NCBI GenBank assembly: GCA_020633675.1
Contig: JACKDE010000004.1
Location: 310,001 to 374,000, forward strand
Length of the DNA stretch: 64,000 bases
Source of the DNA: Deferribacteres bacterium
GTDB lineage: Bacteria; Zhuqueibacterota; Zhuqueibacteria; Zhuqueibacterales; Geothermadaptataceae
Direction of reading: 5' to 3'
The position numbers and the translations under genes were made by a program. Shown piece after piece: positions 33,130 to 42,438 of this stretch (positions are counted from its first letter, which is position 1; every line of letters starts with the position of its first letter). The notes below the pieces were generated by a model that saw only the letters and a list, made by a program, of their open reading frames with translations, did not search any database and was not told the origin of the DNA.

Positions 33130-35340
33130 TTACAACTCCCCAGAAATCGCAATCGAAAAATTGCGCAGCTCACCCAAATTCTGCTCGATCACTGTGTAAT
33201 TGTAATTGACAGCATTGTTGACCTGAAACAGAAAGCTGTAACGCTTCCATTGGTAGCGCGCGCGCAAATCGAGCACTTTCAGTGGCACCCGCTCGTCGCG
33301 CGGGAAAAACGACACCCGCTCAAAGCGCGAGGTGTAGCGGTATTCTGCTTCAAATGTCAAATTTCCGAATTTCACAAACGGCGAAACGTAGGCGCTAAAC
33401 CGCGGACGATAGGGTAGCGGTGTGTCGACATCGAGATCGAACAGCCGATCGCTTTCCAGGCTGCGCGAGCGCATCCAGGTGGCGTTGCCCTGCACACCCA
33501 GCCGATTGTTGAAAAGCTGCATTTTTGCTTCAGTCTCGATGCCTTCGATTCGGGCACGCGGATAATTGCGAAACTGCAATTCAATGGTAAGATCGCTGAT
33601 TTGGGCAATTTCGATCAAATCGGTATAGCTGTTTGAAAAAGCAGTCACTTCCGCTGACAGGAACTCGCCGATGCGTTGGCGGATGCCGATATCGAACAGC
33701 GTGGAACGCTCCGGCAAAAGTGTCGGATTGTTGACGAGTTGCACATTGTCGCTTGGATCGGTCACACTGAAGCGCTCAGCAATGGTTGGCGCGCGGAAGC
33801 CGCGTCCCAGCGAGCTGTGAATGATAGTCCCTTCGAACGGCTTGAAGCTCAATCCCACTTTCGGGCTGAACTGCGTTTCTGCCGAGTCCCCGACCAAATA
33901 ATAGGCTTCGTAACGCACACCTGCGCTGAGCTGCAACTGCTCATTAACCTTCCATTTTTCCTGGAGGTATGGCGAAACCGCGGAACCGCGATGCTCACCG
34001 AAATAGCTTGATTCGGCCAAATCGCGCTTGGCGTCGATGCCAAAAGTCAGTGTATGCCGGTCGTTCGGCAACCAACTGCCCTGCATCTCCCCGGAAAAAC
34101 CGAGCGCGGGCTTGAAATCTCGCGTCAGGTTGAACGGCAAGCCGATCAGTTGCGAATTGAACGAAAGCCGGGACTTGAGCGCGAAACGAGTGGAGTAGAG
34201 TTTATTATAGGTCGCTGAAATGAAAAAGCCATCGACATCGATACGATCCTGAAAATTGGTGTTCAATGCATGATTCTGATCCTGCCACTGCAAAAAGAAG
34301 CCACGTTCATCACGGCTGTACGCAGCAAAAATCGCGAGATTGGAGCCATCATCAAAACGGATGACCGGCCTGGCGGTAAAGTACCAGCGGCTAAAATCGC
34401 CATTTTGGCGATCGCCGGTGGAATAATGGCGTGATGCGCTGAGGCGCAATCCAACCCGCCCGATGGTGCCGCTGTAGCTCATATCACTGCGATAAAAGTA
34501 GAGGTTCTCGTCTGTCCATTTCCACTCCGGCACAGAAGGATTAGAGTAAACTCCCGCACTGTGGCGAAATTTAAAGACCGGCGCTTCGGTCGGCCGCATG
34601 GTAATAATATTGACCACGCCACTGGTACCGCCAGAGCCATATAAAACCGAGCCTGCGCCTTTCAGCACTTCAACGCGCTCTACCTCCGTAACCGGCAGCA
34701 GATCCCAGTTGGCGCGCCCGAGATCACTGGTGAGCACGGGCACGTCGTCGATCATCATCAACACACGGCTGCCACCAACGCCGAGCAGACTGTAGCCGGT
34801 GCCGCCGCGAATGCTGATATTTTCTCCGACGCGTTGCACGGCAGGCAATGCCTCCAATGCTTCATCGAGACGGAATCGATTGCGCTGGCGGATTTCGAGA
34901 TTGGACAAGACATTCACGCTATTGGCAGCTTCACTTAGCTCCTCGGATTGCCGTGAGCCTGTGATCACCACCTGATCGAACAGGATGGCGGAAGGCGAGA
35001 GCGCAAAATTGATGTGCGTGCTCTCGTCTTGCAACACCTCAACTTCCACCCGCTCAGCCCGATAGCCAATAAACGAGACCTTCAACAGCTGCTTGCCGAC
35101 GGGCACGCGCGGCAGTTGAAACCGGCCATTCATGTCGGTGCTGGTGCCGATGAGTGTATTGACGACTGTGATATTGGCGCCAACCAGCGGCAAGTCCGTG
35201 GTTGCATCCGTGACCGTACCGACCAATGCACCGGTCGGCTTTTCACTGGCAGCCAGCGACCAGACCGCAGCAAAAAGGACGATAATGATTGATATGAAAC
35301 AAATCGCAAGCGTGCTGCGAAAGTTTATTTGATTTTTCAT
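33130..35340 (-). CDS. TonB-dependent outer-membrane receptor
   Basis: A 736-residue receptor with a signal segment (residues 1-30), a carboxypeptidase-like domain (ALVGTVTDATTDLPLVGANI ... FIGYRAERVEV), a plug (ISIRGGTGYSLLGVGGSRVLMMIDDVPV, EVERVEVLKGAGSVLYGSGG, VVNIIT) and a barrel. The plug resembles BtuB/siderophore receptors. The ATG at 35340 follows GGAGAGAG; an in-frame codon 20 residues upstream was rejected. It is preceded in the same direction, after 77 bp, by a lipoprotein gene, and the two probably form an operon for uptake of an unknown ligand. Confidence 0.93.
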   Translation of the reverse strand: MKNQINFRSTLAICFISIIIVLFAAVWSLAASEKPTGALVGTVTDATTDLPLVGANITVVNTLIGTSTDMNGRFQLPRVPVGKQLLKVSFIGYRAERVEVEVLQDESTHINFALSPSAILFDQVVITGSRQSEELSEAANSVNVLSNLEIRQRNRFRLDEALEALPAVQRVGENISIRGGTGYSLLGVGGSRVLMMIDDVPVLTSDLGRANWDLLPVTEVERVEVLKGAGSVLYGSGGTSGVVNIITMRPTEAPVFKFRHSAGVYSNPSVPEWKWTDENLYFYRSDMSYSGTIGRVGLRLSASRHYSTGDRQNGDFSRWYFTARPVIRFDDGSNLAIFAAYSRDERGFFLQWQDQNHALNTNFQDRIDVDGFFISATYNKLYSTRFALKSRLSFNSQLIGLPFNLTRDFKPALGFSGEMQGSWLPNDRHTLTFGIDAKRDLAESSYFGEHRGSAVSPYLQEKWKVNEQLQLSAGVRYEAYYLVGDSAETQFSPKVGLSFKPFEGTIIHSSLGRGFRAPTIAERFSVTDPSDNVQLVNNPTLLPERSTLFDIGIRQRIGEFLSAEVTAFSNSYTDLIEIAQISDLTIELQFRNYPRARIEGIETEAKMQLFNNRLGVQGNATWMRSRSLESDRLFDLDVDTPLPYRPRFSAYVSPFVKFGNLTFEAEYRYTSRFERVSFFPRDERVPLKVLDLRARYQWKRYSFLFQVNNAVNYNYTVIEQNLGELRNFSIAISGEL

Positions 35341-35417
35341 CTTTGCTCTCTCCAGAGAAGCATAATGTGAGTCGCCCGGAGGCTTCCACCCTGCTTTCAT
35401 TTATTGTTGAGATGTCG

Positions 35418-36242
35418 CTATTTGACCATCTCAAAGTCTGCGATAAAATCCAGTCCGCTGAGGACGCTATCCGCGGGCAACGTAAATGCGCGCGGTTTGT
35501 CCGGATCCTGCGGATCAGGCAAAAAGCCGAGCAATTGGATCGTTTCGAAACCACCTTTTGCGACCCAAAAAGCGGCCAGGTATTTGTATCCGCCACTTCG
35601 CACCGGCAATTGAAATTCATAGGTCGCGCCCGGGGAAATATTGTTGAGCGGTACCGGCAGTGGCAGGCCTCCGAGAATACCCAACAGACTGATAACATTA
35701 TTTAGATCGGGTATGCCGGTGAATGCGGCCAGCAAAACGGTATCGGTATTCTCCGGCAGCTCGCCCTGAAATGTGACCGTGCCGCTGATTTCGGCATCGA
35801 GACGCGCCAGTTCCCATAACGCAAACAAGTCGATATCGGTAGCGATCGGTTCGTTTTCTGTCAACGTGACTGGCTGCAGGCTCGCTGATGCCGGCGGCTC
35901 GAAACCGTAAAACCCAAGCAAGCTGGTAAACGCCCAATCTTTGCCGCGCGGCTTCCACAGCACACCAACGGCCGGGTAATCCCCGAGTGGCAGCAAAATT
36001 TCATACTTCGCTGTGTCACGATCAAACGGAATCGCTTCACTGAAAAACACATCGGCCAACCCACTTGGTGGGAAATTGGCAACCGCGACAACACGCACTT
36101 CATCGATATTATCCGGCCGGGATTCTGTGCCCAGAAAGACCACTTCGCCACTGATACGCGATTTCAGTACATCGAGGCCTTTATCAAATTCGCAGCCAGC
36201 CAGCAGAATCAGCAGCAGACTGAGGATGATTTTCCATTTCAT
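35418..36242 (-). CDS. Lipoprotein with repeated beta-type domains, partner of a TonB receptor
   Basis: A 274-residue lipoprotein beginning MKWKIILSLLLILLAGC, with lipobox LAGC. Two similar halves can be seen: ISGEVVFLGTESRPDNIDEV ... and ISGTVTFQGELPENTDTVLL ..., each opening with an ISG(E/T)V strand and containing a GDYPAVGVLW or GGYKYLAAFW segment. This suggests duplicated carboxypeptidase-regulatory-like folds, an inference. I begin at 36242; upstream ATGs at 36272 and beyond lack a signal peptide. It is probably surface-exposed or periplasmic and expressed with the downstream receptor. Confidence 0.75.
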   Translation of the reverse strand: MKWKIILSLLLILLAGCEFDKGLDVLKSRISGEVVFLGTESRPDNIDEVRVVAVANFPPSGLADVFFSEAIPFDRDTAKYEILLPLGDYPAVGVLWKPRGKDWAFTSLLGFYGFEPPASASLQPVTLTENEPIATDIDLFALWELARLDAEISGTVTFQGELPENTDTVLLAAFTGIPDLNNVISLLGILGGLPLPVPLNNISPGATYEFQLPVRSGGYKYLAAFWVAKGGFETIQLLGFLPDPQDPDKPRAFTLPADSVLSGLDFIADFEMVK

Positions 36243-36479
36243 TTGAATATGTATCGCTCTCTTTTCATTCATTTTTTCTCTGCCTGAAAACAGGATAAAA
36301 ATACGCAAGAATTTGCACTGTTTTCTTTGCAATCGCAAGCATTAAATTGCAGCGTTTATCACACAACAAAGTACTTGCATTCGTAAGATTTTTCGTTATT
36401 TTAACATTTCAATTACAAACAGTACCCAGGCATTTAAAACAAGTTTCAACAAACTTACCTTATTGATTAAACGAAAGAT

Positions 36480-37445
36480 ATGATTGTTGAATTTAGCGAT
36501 ATCATCGCAGCCCAAAAGCGCATTGCCGGGGTGGTGCGCCACACACCATTGTTGTCACCGATTCACGAAGCACCGCCATCGCAAGCCCGGTTCTATTATA
36601 AATGTGAACATCTACAACGCGGCGGCGCATTTAAAATGCGCGGCGCTTACAATAAAATCACATCCATCAGCGAAGAGCGCAGACGCTATGGTGTCGTGGC
36701 TTTTTCAAGTGGCAATCATGCCCGGGCTGTGGCGACTGCCGCGAGCCTGCTCGGCATTCACGCAAAAATCGTGATGCCGCAGGATGCCCCGCAAAACAAA
36801 ATCGCGGCCACCCGCGAAGTGGGCGCCGAGATTATCTTGTACGATCGCTATAAAGAGGACCGCGCAGCCATTGCCCAGGAAATCTGCGATCGCGAGAACC
36901 GGACGCTGGTGCCGCCTTTCGATGATCCCTACATTATCGCTGGACAGGGCACGATTGGTCTGGAGATCGACGAGCAGGCCGATCACCTCGATTTTTTGGT
37001 TGCGCCAGTCGGCGGAGGAGGTTTGATGGCCGGTACGGCAGTAGCTTTAGTCGAGAAGCGGCCTAACCTGAAATTCATTGCTGCTGAGGCCGCCAGCGCG
37101 AACGACACCTACCTGTCCATGAAAAAGGGCGAGCGCGTTGAAATTCCGGTGCCACAAACCTTAGCCGATGGCATGCAGGTCACCAGTCCCGGAATATTGA
37201 CTTTCGAAATCATGAAGGACCTGCTGCAGGAAGTTGTGCTGGTTTCGGAACAGGAGATTGTCGATAGCCTGTATCAAATCGCCAGCACGATCCGGCAGGT
37301 CATTGAACCAACTTCCGCTGTGGCGGTTGCGGCTGCCAAAAAAATTGCAGCAGCCAATCCTGGCGCGCACATCGCCGTCATTTTGAGTGGTGGCAACATC
37401 GATCTGCAAAAATACCATTCGCTGGTCGCCTCGCGGCTCGATTAA
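36480..37445 (+). CDS. Threonine/serine dehydratase-like PLP enzyme
   Basis: A 321-residue fold-II PLP enzyme. The PLP lysine is Lys52 in GGAFKMRGAYN, the phosphate-binding loop is VGGGGLMAGTA, and SSGNHARAVATAA is the substrate loop. There is no C-terminal ACT domain, so it belongs with catabolic threonine dehydratases or serine racemases and is not the feedback-regulated IlvA. PhzF and SDR genes follow on the same strand with gaps of about 20 bp and form a probable small operon. The substrate (Thr, Ser or a related hydroxy-amino acid) is not decided by the sequence. Confidence 0.88.
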   Translation: MIVEFSDIIAAQKRIAGVVRHTPLLSPIHEAPPSQARFYYKCEHLQRGGAFKMRGAYNKITSISEERRRYGVVAFSSGNHARAVATAASLLGIHAKIVMPQDAPQNKIAATREVGAEIILYDRYKEDRAAIAQEICDRENRTLVPPFDDPYIIAGQGTIGLEIDEQADHLDFLVAPVGGGGLMAGTAVALVEKRPNLKFIAAEAASANDTYLSMKKGERVEIPVPQTLADGMQVTSPGILTFEIMKDLLQEVVLVSEQEIVDSLYQIASTIRQVIEPTSAVAVAAAKKIAAANPGAHIAVILSGGNIDLQKYHSLVASRLD

Positions 37446-37468
37446 CTGCGAGTAAAACAGGTACCAAC

Positions 37469-38251
37469 ATGAAACGACCCATTTACCAAGTCGATGCTTT
37501 TGCAAGCCGGGTTTTCAGTGGCAATCCTGCTGCAGTTTGCCCGCTCGAAGCTTGGCTCGATGATGCTGTGCTGCAATCGATTGCCCTCGAAAACAATTTG
37601 TCGGAAACAGCATTTTTTGTGCCCGGCGAAGGTGGCTTTCACCTGCGCTGGTTTACGCCGGTCGACGAGGTCGATTTGTGTGGCCATGCAACGCTTGCGA
37701 GCGCATTTGTGATTTTCAATGTACTTAAGTACGATCAACCATCCGTAGCCTTTTCAAGCCGCAGCGGCAAGCTGACTGTTACCCAACATGACGGACTTTT
37801 GACAATGAATTTCCCGTCCAAACCGCCGCAGCCATGTGATGGAAGCGAAGCAATTGCAGAGGGACTCGGAAAAAGGCCAGAAGCCGTCCTCAGCGATGGG
37901 GATGATTTTCTTGCAGTTTTCCTTTTTGAGCGCGATATTCTCGACATTCAGCCGGACATGGGCAAGTTGAAAAAATTGGCTGGGCGTGGCGTGATCATAA
38001 CAGCGCCGGGCAACAATGCCGACTTTGTGTCGCGCTTTTTTGCTCCCAAACTGGGCGTGGATGAAGACCCGGTCACTGGCTCAACACATTGTTTGTTAAC
38101 ACCTTACTGGGCAGGAAAATTGGACCGTTCCCGCTTAAAAGCGCAGCAGCTTTCAAAGCGCGGTGGCGAGCTCATTTGTGAACTGCAAGGTGACCGTGTT
38201 TCGATTTCGGGAGGCGCGGTGCTTTATCTCGAAGGTCAAATTACTATTTAA
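37469..38251 (+). CDS. PhzF-family isomerase
   Basis: A 260-residue diaminopimelate-epimerase-fold protein of the PhzF family. Conserved blocks are YQVDAFASRVFSGNPAAVCPL, NNLSETAFFV (with the catalytic Glu), LRWFTPVDEVDLCGHATLAS and DEDPVTGSTHCLLTPYW. The family includes phenazine isomerase but also many enzymes of unknown substrate. No phenazine genes are nearby. It follows the dehydratase by 23 bp. Confidence 0.9.
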   Translation: MKRPIYQVDAFASRVFSGNPAAVCPLEAWLDDAVLQSIALENNLSETAFFVPGEGGFHLRWFTPVDEVDLCGHATLASAFVIFNVLKYDQPSVAFSSRSGKLTVTQHDGLLTMNFPSKPPQPCDGSEAIAEGLGKRPEAVLSDGDDFLAVFLFERDILDIQPDMGKLKKLAGRGVIITAPGNNADFVSRFFAPKLGVDEDPVTGSTHCLLTPYWAGKLDRSRLKAQQLSKRGGELICELQGDRVSISGGAVLYLEGQITI

Positions 38252-38270
38252 ACGATAGCAAAATTTGAAA

Positions 38271-39047
38271 ATGTCTGCCAAGCTTTTAGAAAATAAAGTT
38301 GCCGTGATTACCGGCGCATCGAGCGGGATCGGCATGGCAACGGCCCGGCTCTTTGTTGAAAATGGCGCACGCGTTGTGGTGGTGGCCCGGCGCGAAAAAC
38401 CACTCGTTCAACTGGTCGAGTCACTGCAGCAGGCCGGCGGTGAGGCCTTGGCACTGCCCGCTGATGTCACGCAATTGGATGCATGCAAACAAACCATCGA
38501 ACAGACAATTTCTGCATTCGGCCAACTCGACATGTTGATCAATGCAGCCGGCATCATTGCCAACGGCACCATTGAAACGACCGAGCCTGCAGCCTGGCAC
38601 CAGATGATGGATATCAATCTTAACAGCGTGTTTCAGTTGACGCAACTTGCTGTTCCGCACCTTGCCCGCACGAAAGGTACCATCGTCAATGTCTCGAGCG
38701 TGACCGGCTTGCGGGCCTTTCCAAATGTGTTAGCGTACTGCGTCAGCAAAGCCGGGCTTGACCAAATGACACGTTGTATCGCACTGGAACTGGCGCCAAA
38801 AGGTATTCGAGTGAATGCCATCAATCCCGGCGTGGTCGTCACCAATTTGCACAAAACCAGCGGCATGGACGAGACAAAATATCAGGCGTTTTTGGAGCAT
38901 AGCAAAACAACACATCCGCTGGGACGCGTCGGCAATGCGGATGAAATTGCGGAATCGATTTTATTTCTCGCTTCGGAAAAATCCGGTTGGATCACCGGCG
39001 AAACGCTCAGCATCGATGGCGGCCGCCATTTAACGTGCGCCCGCTGA
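38271..39047 (+). CDS. Short-chain dehydrogenase/reductase
   Basis: A 258-residue classical SDR. It has a cofactor motif GASSGIG near the N-terminus, an AGI block (INAAGIIANG), Ser in VSSVTGL, a catalytic YCVSK pair, and a C-terminal GWITGETLSIDGGRH. It is closest in appearance to FabG-like or glucose-dehydrogenase-like reductases. The ATG at 38271 gives MSAKLLENKVAVITG; a TTG two codons earlier is possible. It ends the dehydratase-PhzF-SDR run. Confidence 0.9.
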   Translation: MSAKLLENKVAVITGASSGIGMATARLFVENGARVVVVARREKPLVQLVESLQQAGGEALALPADVTQLDACKQTIEQTISAFGQLDMLINAAGIIANGTIETTEPAAWHQMMDINLNSVFQLTQLAVPHLARTKGTIVNVSSVTGLRAFPNVLAYCVSKAGLDQMTRCIALELAPKGIRVNAINPGVVVTNLHKTSGMDETKYQAFLEHSKTTHPLGRVGNADEIAESILFLASEKSGWITGETLSIDGGRHLTCAR

Positions 39048-39111
39048 ATCCCGATGCAAGCGATTTGGAAATCAGCAGGATTTACATTCAGCAAATTATT
39101 TTCAGGAAATT

Positions 39112-40443
39112 ATGCGCTATAATCATATCAAAATATTTATAATCGTTTTTGTTGGCCTGGCCGTAATCTTGGGCTTTTCCTACTTTAAATCATCAGAAGT
39201 CAAATCTGGGCTGAACGCACCGCATCCTGCGATTGCCAGCGCAGAAACGATCACACATCCGGAAAATGCGCATGAAAACAGCCTATCTGAGCCAGAGTTC
39301 GAGTTCGAGTCCGTACGAGTGCGATTTGGCTCCACACTCGCTGGCGTACTCGATCAGAGTCGTGCTTCCAACAGCGAAGCCAATGCCATAATCTCGGCAA
39401 TGCGCACGGTCTACAATCCACGCAAAATCAAAGCTGGCGATGTTATCCGCATTGCCAAAGATGAAAAGGCGCGCATCGCGGAACTGCATTACAAACCGGC
39501 AACCGAACTCACTATCATCATCAAGCGAGATCTGAACGATCAGTTTATCGCGGTTGTCGATTCTTTGCCGGTCGTTACGGATACGGGCTACATTTTCGGT
39601 TCGCTCGAAACAACGGTCTATGATGCCGTGCTCGAACAGGGCGAATCGCCCGAGCTGATCGCCGCATTTACCAATGTCTTCCAGTGGGATATCGATTTCT
39701 TTACAGAGCCACGCGTTGGCGATCAATTCGCGATGATTTTCGAGAAACAATTTGTTACAGATGAAAATACCGGTCGCCGCAGCTTTTTACGTTATGGCAA
39801 GATTCTCGCCGGTGCCTATTTAAAGCAGGACTCTTCCTACATTGCCTTCAACTTTCCGGATGAGAAAGGTTACTCGCGTTTTTATGATGCGCAGGGCAAC
39901 AGCTTCCAAAAAACCTTTCTGAAATCACCGCTCAATTATAGCCGCATCGCATCTTATTTTTCGCGTGGCCGCATGCATCCGATTCTCAAAATTGTTCGCC
40001 CCCATACCGGAGTGGACTATTCCGCCGCACGTGGCACACCGATCGTCGCGTCAGCTGACGGGCGCATCATCCACATTGGCTGGCTGGGCGGCTATGGCAA
40101 GTGCATCAAAATTTCCCACAAAAACGGCACATTTGTTACGCTTTATGGGCATTTATCACGTTTTGCAGCAGGATTGAAGGTCGGTAGCCATATTGTACAA
40201 AACCAATTGATTGGCTATGTTGGCTCTACAGGTCTGGCAACCGGCCCACATTTGCATTACACGATGTACCGAAACGGCAAAGCCATCGATCCGCTCAAGC
40301 TCCGGCCCTCATCCGGCAAACAAATCGAAGCCGAAAAGATGGCTGCTTTTTCCACCCGGCGCGATGCACTGCTGCAGCAAATCGGACTTCTCGACCACGA
40401 AGATTTTAGCTTTTCACAACAAATCGCCGCAATCGCACGATAG
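39112..40443 (+). CDS. M23 peptidase, peptidoglycan DD-endopeptidase
   Basis: A 443-residue protein anchored by one N-terminal membrane segment (IKIFIIVFVGLAVILGF). An OapA/LysM-like region follows (VRVRFGSTLAGVLDQS ... VYNPRKIKAGDVIRIA), then a Csd3-type middle domain and a C-terminal M23 zinc domain with HTGVDYSAARGTPIVAS, YGHLSRF and the ligand pair HLHY. It should cut peptidoglycan cross-links during growth. The start ATG has AGGAAA upstream. The next gene starts 33 bp after the stop. Confidence 0.93.
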   Translation: MRYNHIKIFIIVFVGLAVILGFSYFKSSEVKSGLNAPHPAIASAETITHPENAHENSLSEPEFEFESVRVRFGSTLAGVLDQSRASNSEANAIISAMRTVYNPRKIKAGDVIRIAKDEKARIAELHYKPATELTIIIKRDLNDQFIAVVDSLPVVTDTGYIFGSLETTVYDAVLEQGESPELIAAFTNVFQWDIDFFTEPRVGDQFAMIFEKQFVTDENTGRRSFLRYGKILAGAYLKQDSSYIAFNFPDEKGYSRFYDAQGNSFQKTFLKSPLNYSRIASYFSRGRMHPILKIVRPHTGVDYSAARGTPIVASADGRIIHIGWLGGYGKCIKISHKNGTFVTLYGHLSRFAAGLKVGSHIVQNQLIGYVGSTGLATGPHLHYTMYRNGKAIDPLKLRPSSGKQIEAEKMAAFSTRRDALLQQIGLLDHEDFSFSQQIAAIAR

Positions 40444-40476
40444 CACAGCCGCACCCCGGCGCCTGGCAACGAAACT

Positions 40477-41718
40477 ATGCGCAAAAACTCAACGATACGA
40501 CAGCTCGGCTCCAGATTCTTCGCCAGCCTGCAACCGGAAAAATTCATCTGGAAAACGATGGATCGCCGAGAGCTGCGCTGGCTTGCCCTGGCTGTTGGGC
40601 TCGCCTTTGCCGCCTTTGGCCCGCTGATCACCCTCATGCCTGCCGACCTGTCCTCATTCACATGGCCGAGCTTTATCACCATCACGCTGTCTTCAGGCTT
40701 GCTGGCAGGTGGCATTTTGCTTTATGGCTACAAAACACGCAACATTATTTTGATCACCGTGCTGTTCACTGCTGCCATCGTCATATCCGGCCTTGCCATG
40801 AAGCCAAAATCAAGCCCACGCTCCCAACAAGCTGGCTCGGAACAGGCAACGCTGCAGTCGGCATCTACCACAGGAAGTCCGTCCGGCGCGCCCCGAAAAG
40901 CGATTGGCCTCATCGGCTTGTTTTGCATCGCAGCGAGCTACGGTGTGTTTTTGCAGGTGGTGAGCAAGGGCTTGCGAGCGAAGGGTGCGCTGGAAGCTGA
41001 AATCAGTATCGCACAATCCATTCAAAAATCACTGCTCCCTGCAGGCACGGTACAAACGGACTGGTGCCAGATCGCCGGCATGACGATTCCGGCCGCCGAT
41101 GTGGGTGGTGATTATTTTGACATCATTCAGCTCGATGAACATAAAATTTTGGTCGCCATTGGCGATGTTTCCGGGCACGGCGTCGGAGCCGGCATTCTCT
41201 CAGCAATGGCCAAAAGCGCGCTCTACAGCCAATTGGAAAGCCACAAATCCATCGTTGAAGCGATGGATATCATCAATAAAACCATCTATGCTGTCACCGA
41301 TCGCAAAACTTTCATGACATTTTGCCTGCTGCTTTTGGATCACCGTGCTCGGACGGCCAAGCTGGTGTCGGCCGGGCATCCACCTGTGCTGTACAAAGCT
41401 TCCGATTCAGCGGCGATAAAAGAATTGCGCACGCCGAACCTTGGCGTCGGCATGCGGCGCGAGACACAATTCCGACACATTGAAGAGCCATTGCAAGCAG
41501 GCAGCAGTTTTTTTCTGTACACAGACGGTATTTTTGAAGCATCCAGTCCAAACGGCGAGGAGTTTGGCGAAGCCCGTCTACAAGAATTTTTCAGAACAGA
41601 AAATGCACCGACCGCCGAGCACTTTTGCCAGGATGCTATCGAATTGATTCGAAACTTTACTTCGGAGTCGAGCATGCAGGATGACACCACACTGGTTGGT
41701 GTCCGAATCACAGCATAA
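40477..41718 (+). CDS. Membrane-bound PP2C-type serine phosphatase (RsbU/SpoIIE family)
   Basis: A 413-residue protein with about four membrane segments in residues 35-165, interrupted by a Ser/Ala-rich loop, and a cytoplasmic PP2C phosphatase domain after an EISIAQSIQKSLLP linker helix. Metal-site motifs are AADVGGDYFD, AIGDVSGHGVGAG, FLYTDGIFEA and QDDTTLVGV. Such proteins dephosphorylate anti-anti-sigma factors in partner-switching stress pathways. No anti-sigma or STAS gene is adjacent, so its partner is elsewhere. Confidence 0.9.
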   Translation: MRKNSTIRQLGSRFFASLQPEKFIWKTMDRRELRWLALAVGLAFAAFGPLITLMPADLSSFTWPSFITITLSSGLLAGGILLYGYKTRNIILITVLFTAAIVISGLAMKPKSSPRSQQAGSEQATLQSASTTGSPSGAPRKAIGLIGLFCIAASYGVFLQVVSKGLRAKGALEAEISIAQSIQKSLLPAGTVQTDWCQIAGMTIPAADVGGDYFDIIQLDEHKILVAIGDVSGHGVGAGILSAMAKSALYSQLESHKSIVEAMDIINKTIYAVTDRKTFMTFCLLLLDHRARTAKLVSAGHPPVLYKASDSAAIKELRTPNLGVGMRRETQFRHIEEPLQAGSSFFLYTDGIFEASSPNGEEFGEARLQEFFRTENAPTAEHFCQDAIELIRNFTSESSMQDDTTLVGVRITA

Positions 41719-41719
41719 A

Positions 41720-41744
41720 AAAGCCCCGCATCCAACGGGGCTTT
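41720..41744. terminator. Bidirectional intrinsic terminator
   Basis: Stem AAAGCCCCG/CGGGGCTTT with a 7-nt loop. On the minus strand it runs into six T residues and should end the YXWGXW gene. On the plus strand it lies at the end of the phosphatase gene, whose stop is just upstream, though the T tract there is short. Confidence 0.8.
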
Positions 41745-41842
41745 GTGCACTGCAATTGATTCGCCTTGCAAACATCCTGTTTTCTATCCTTCGGGCACAC
41801 CACATCCTGCCTGATGGTCCGATCGATTTGCCAGCCTGGCAA

Positions 41843-42157
41843 TCAGGCTTTTTTCCAGTGCCCATCTATGTAAAACCATCCCTGGCGGTTCTTTTCCCAA
41901 TGTCCCGGCACATAAATCATGCCTTTGCGCGGGGCAAGCCAGCGGCCATCTGCCCAAATATATTTCTTCCCGTTCCATTTCCAGTGACCGGCAACCCAAA
42001 TGGCATCTCGATGCATTTTCTTCGATTTAACGACATGCACAGCTTTGGGCTTGGGTGGTGCAATATGCACATACACGCGCTTGCCATGTTGAGCTTGCAC
42101 AGATGTCAGCATGGCCAACAGCAAACCGGTGGTAAGTAGAATTTTTGCTCTTTTCAT
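41843..42157 (-). CDS. Small secreted YXWGXW-repeat protein
   Basis: A 104-residue protein with a signal peptide (MKRAKILLTTGLLLAMLTSVQAQ) and three to four short Trp-rich repeats: IWVAGHWKWNG, YIWADGRWLAP, IYVPGHWEKN and WFYIDGHWKK. This is the WxxGxW/YXWGXW pattern found in exported proteins of unknown function. It is strongly basic. GGAG lies upstream of the ATG, and a strong terminator follows, so it is probably monocistronic. Confidence 0.82.
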   Translation of the reverse strand: MKRAKILLTTGLLLAMLTSVQAQHGKRVYVHIAPPKPKAVHVVKSKKMHRDAIWVAGHWKWNGKKYIWADGRWLAPRKGMIYVPGHWEKNRQGWFYIDGHWKKA

Positions 42158-42438
42158 CGTTCCATCTCCTTGTTTGGATTCCAGATGACTTGTTCATCAA
42201 CTCTGCGCCTTCAAATACAACTGGCATGCCAAATTCTCTCCCACAGAATATGCACATTGTTTATTAAGGAGTTACATAAATGATGCGGGAGCTCCTGCCG
42301 CGAAGTGTCCCAAAGGGTACACTTCACGCGTACCTTAACGATCAAGAATACGCTAGAGTTCGACTGTGGCTATTTCAAATTCAGGTCGTTGTGGTAGGAA
42401 TGAGGCGGCGGAACCCGACAAGGCTCAAGCGGTAATTT

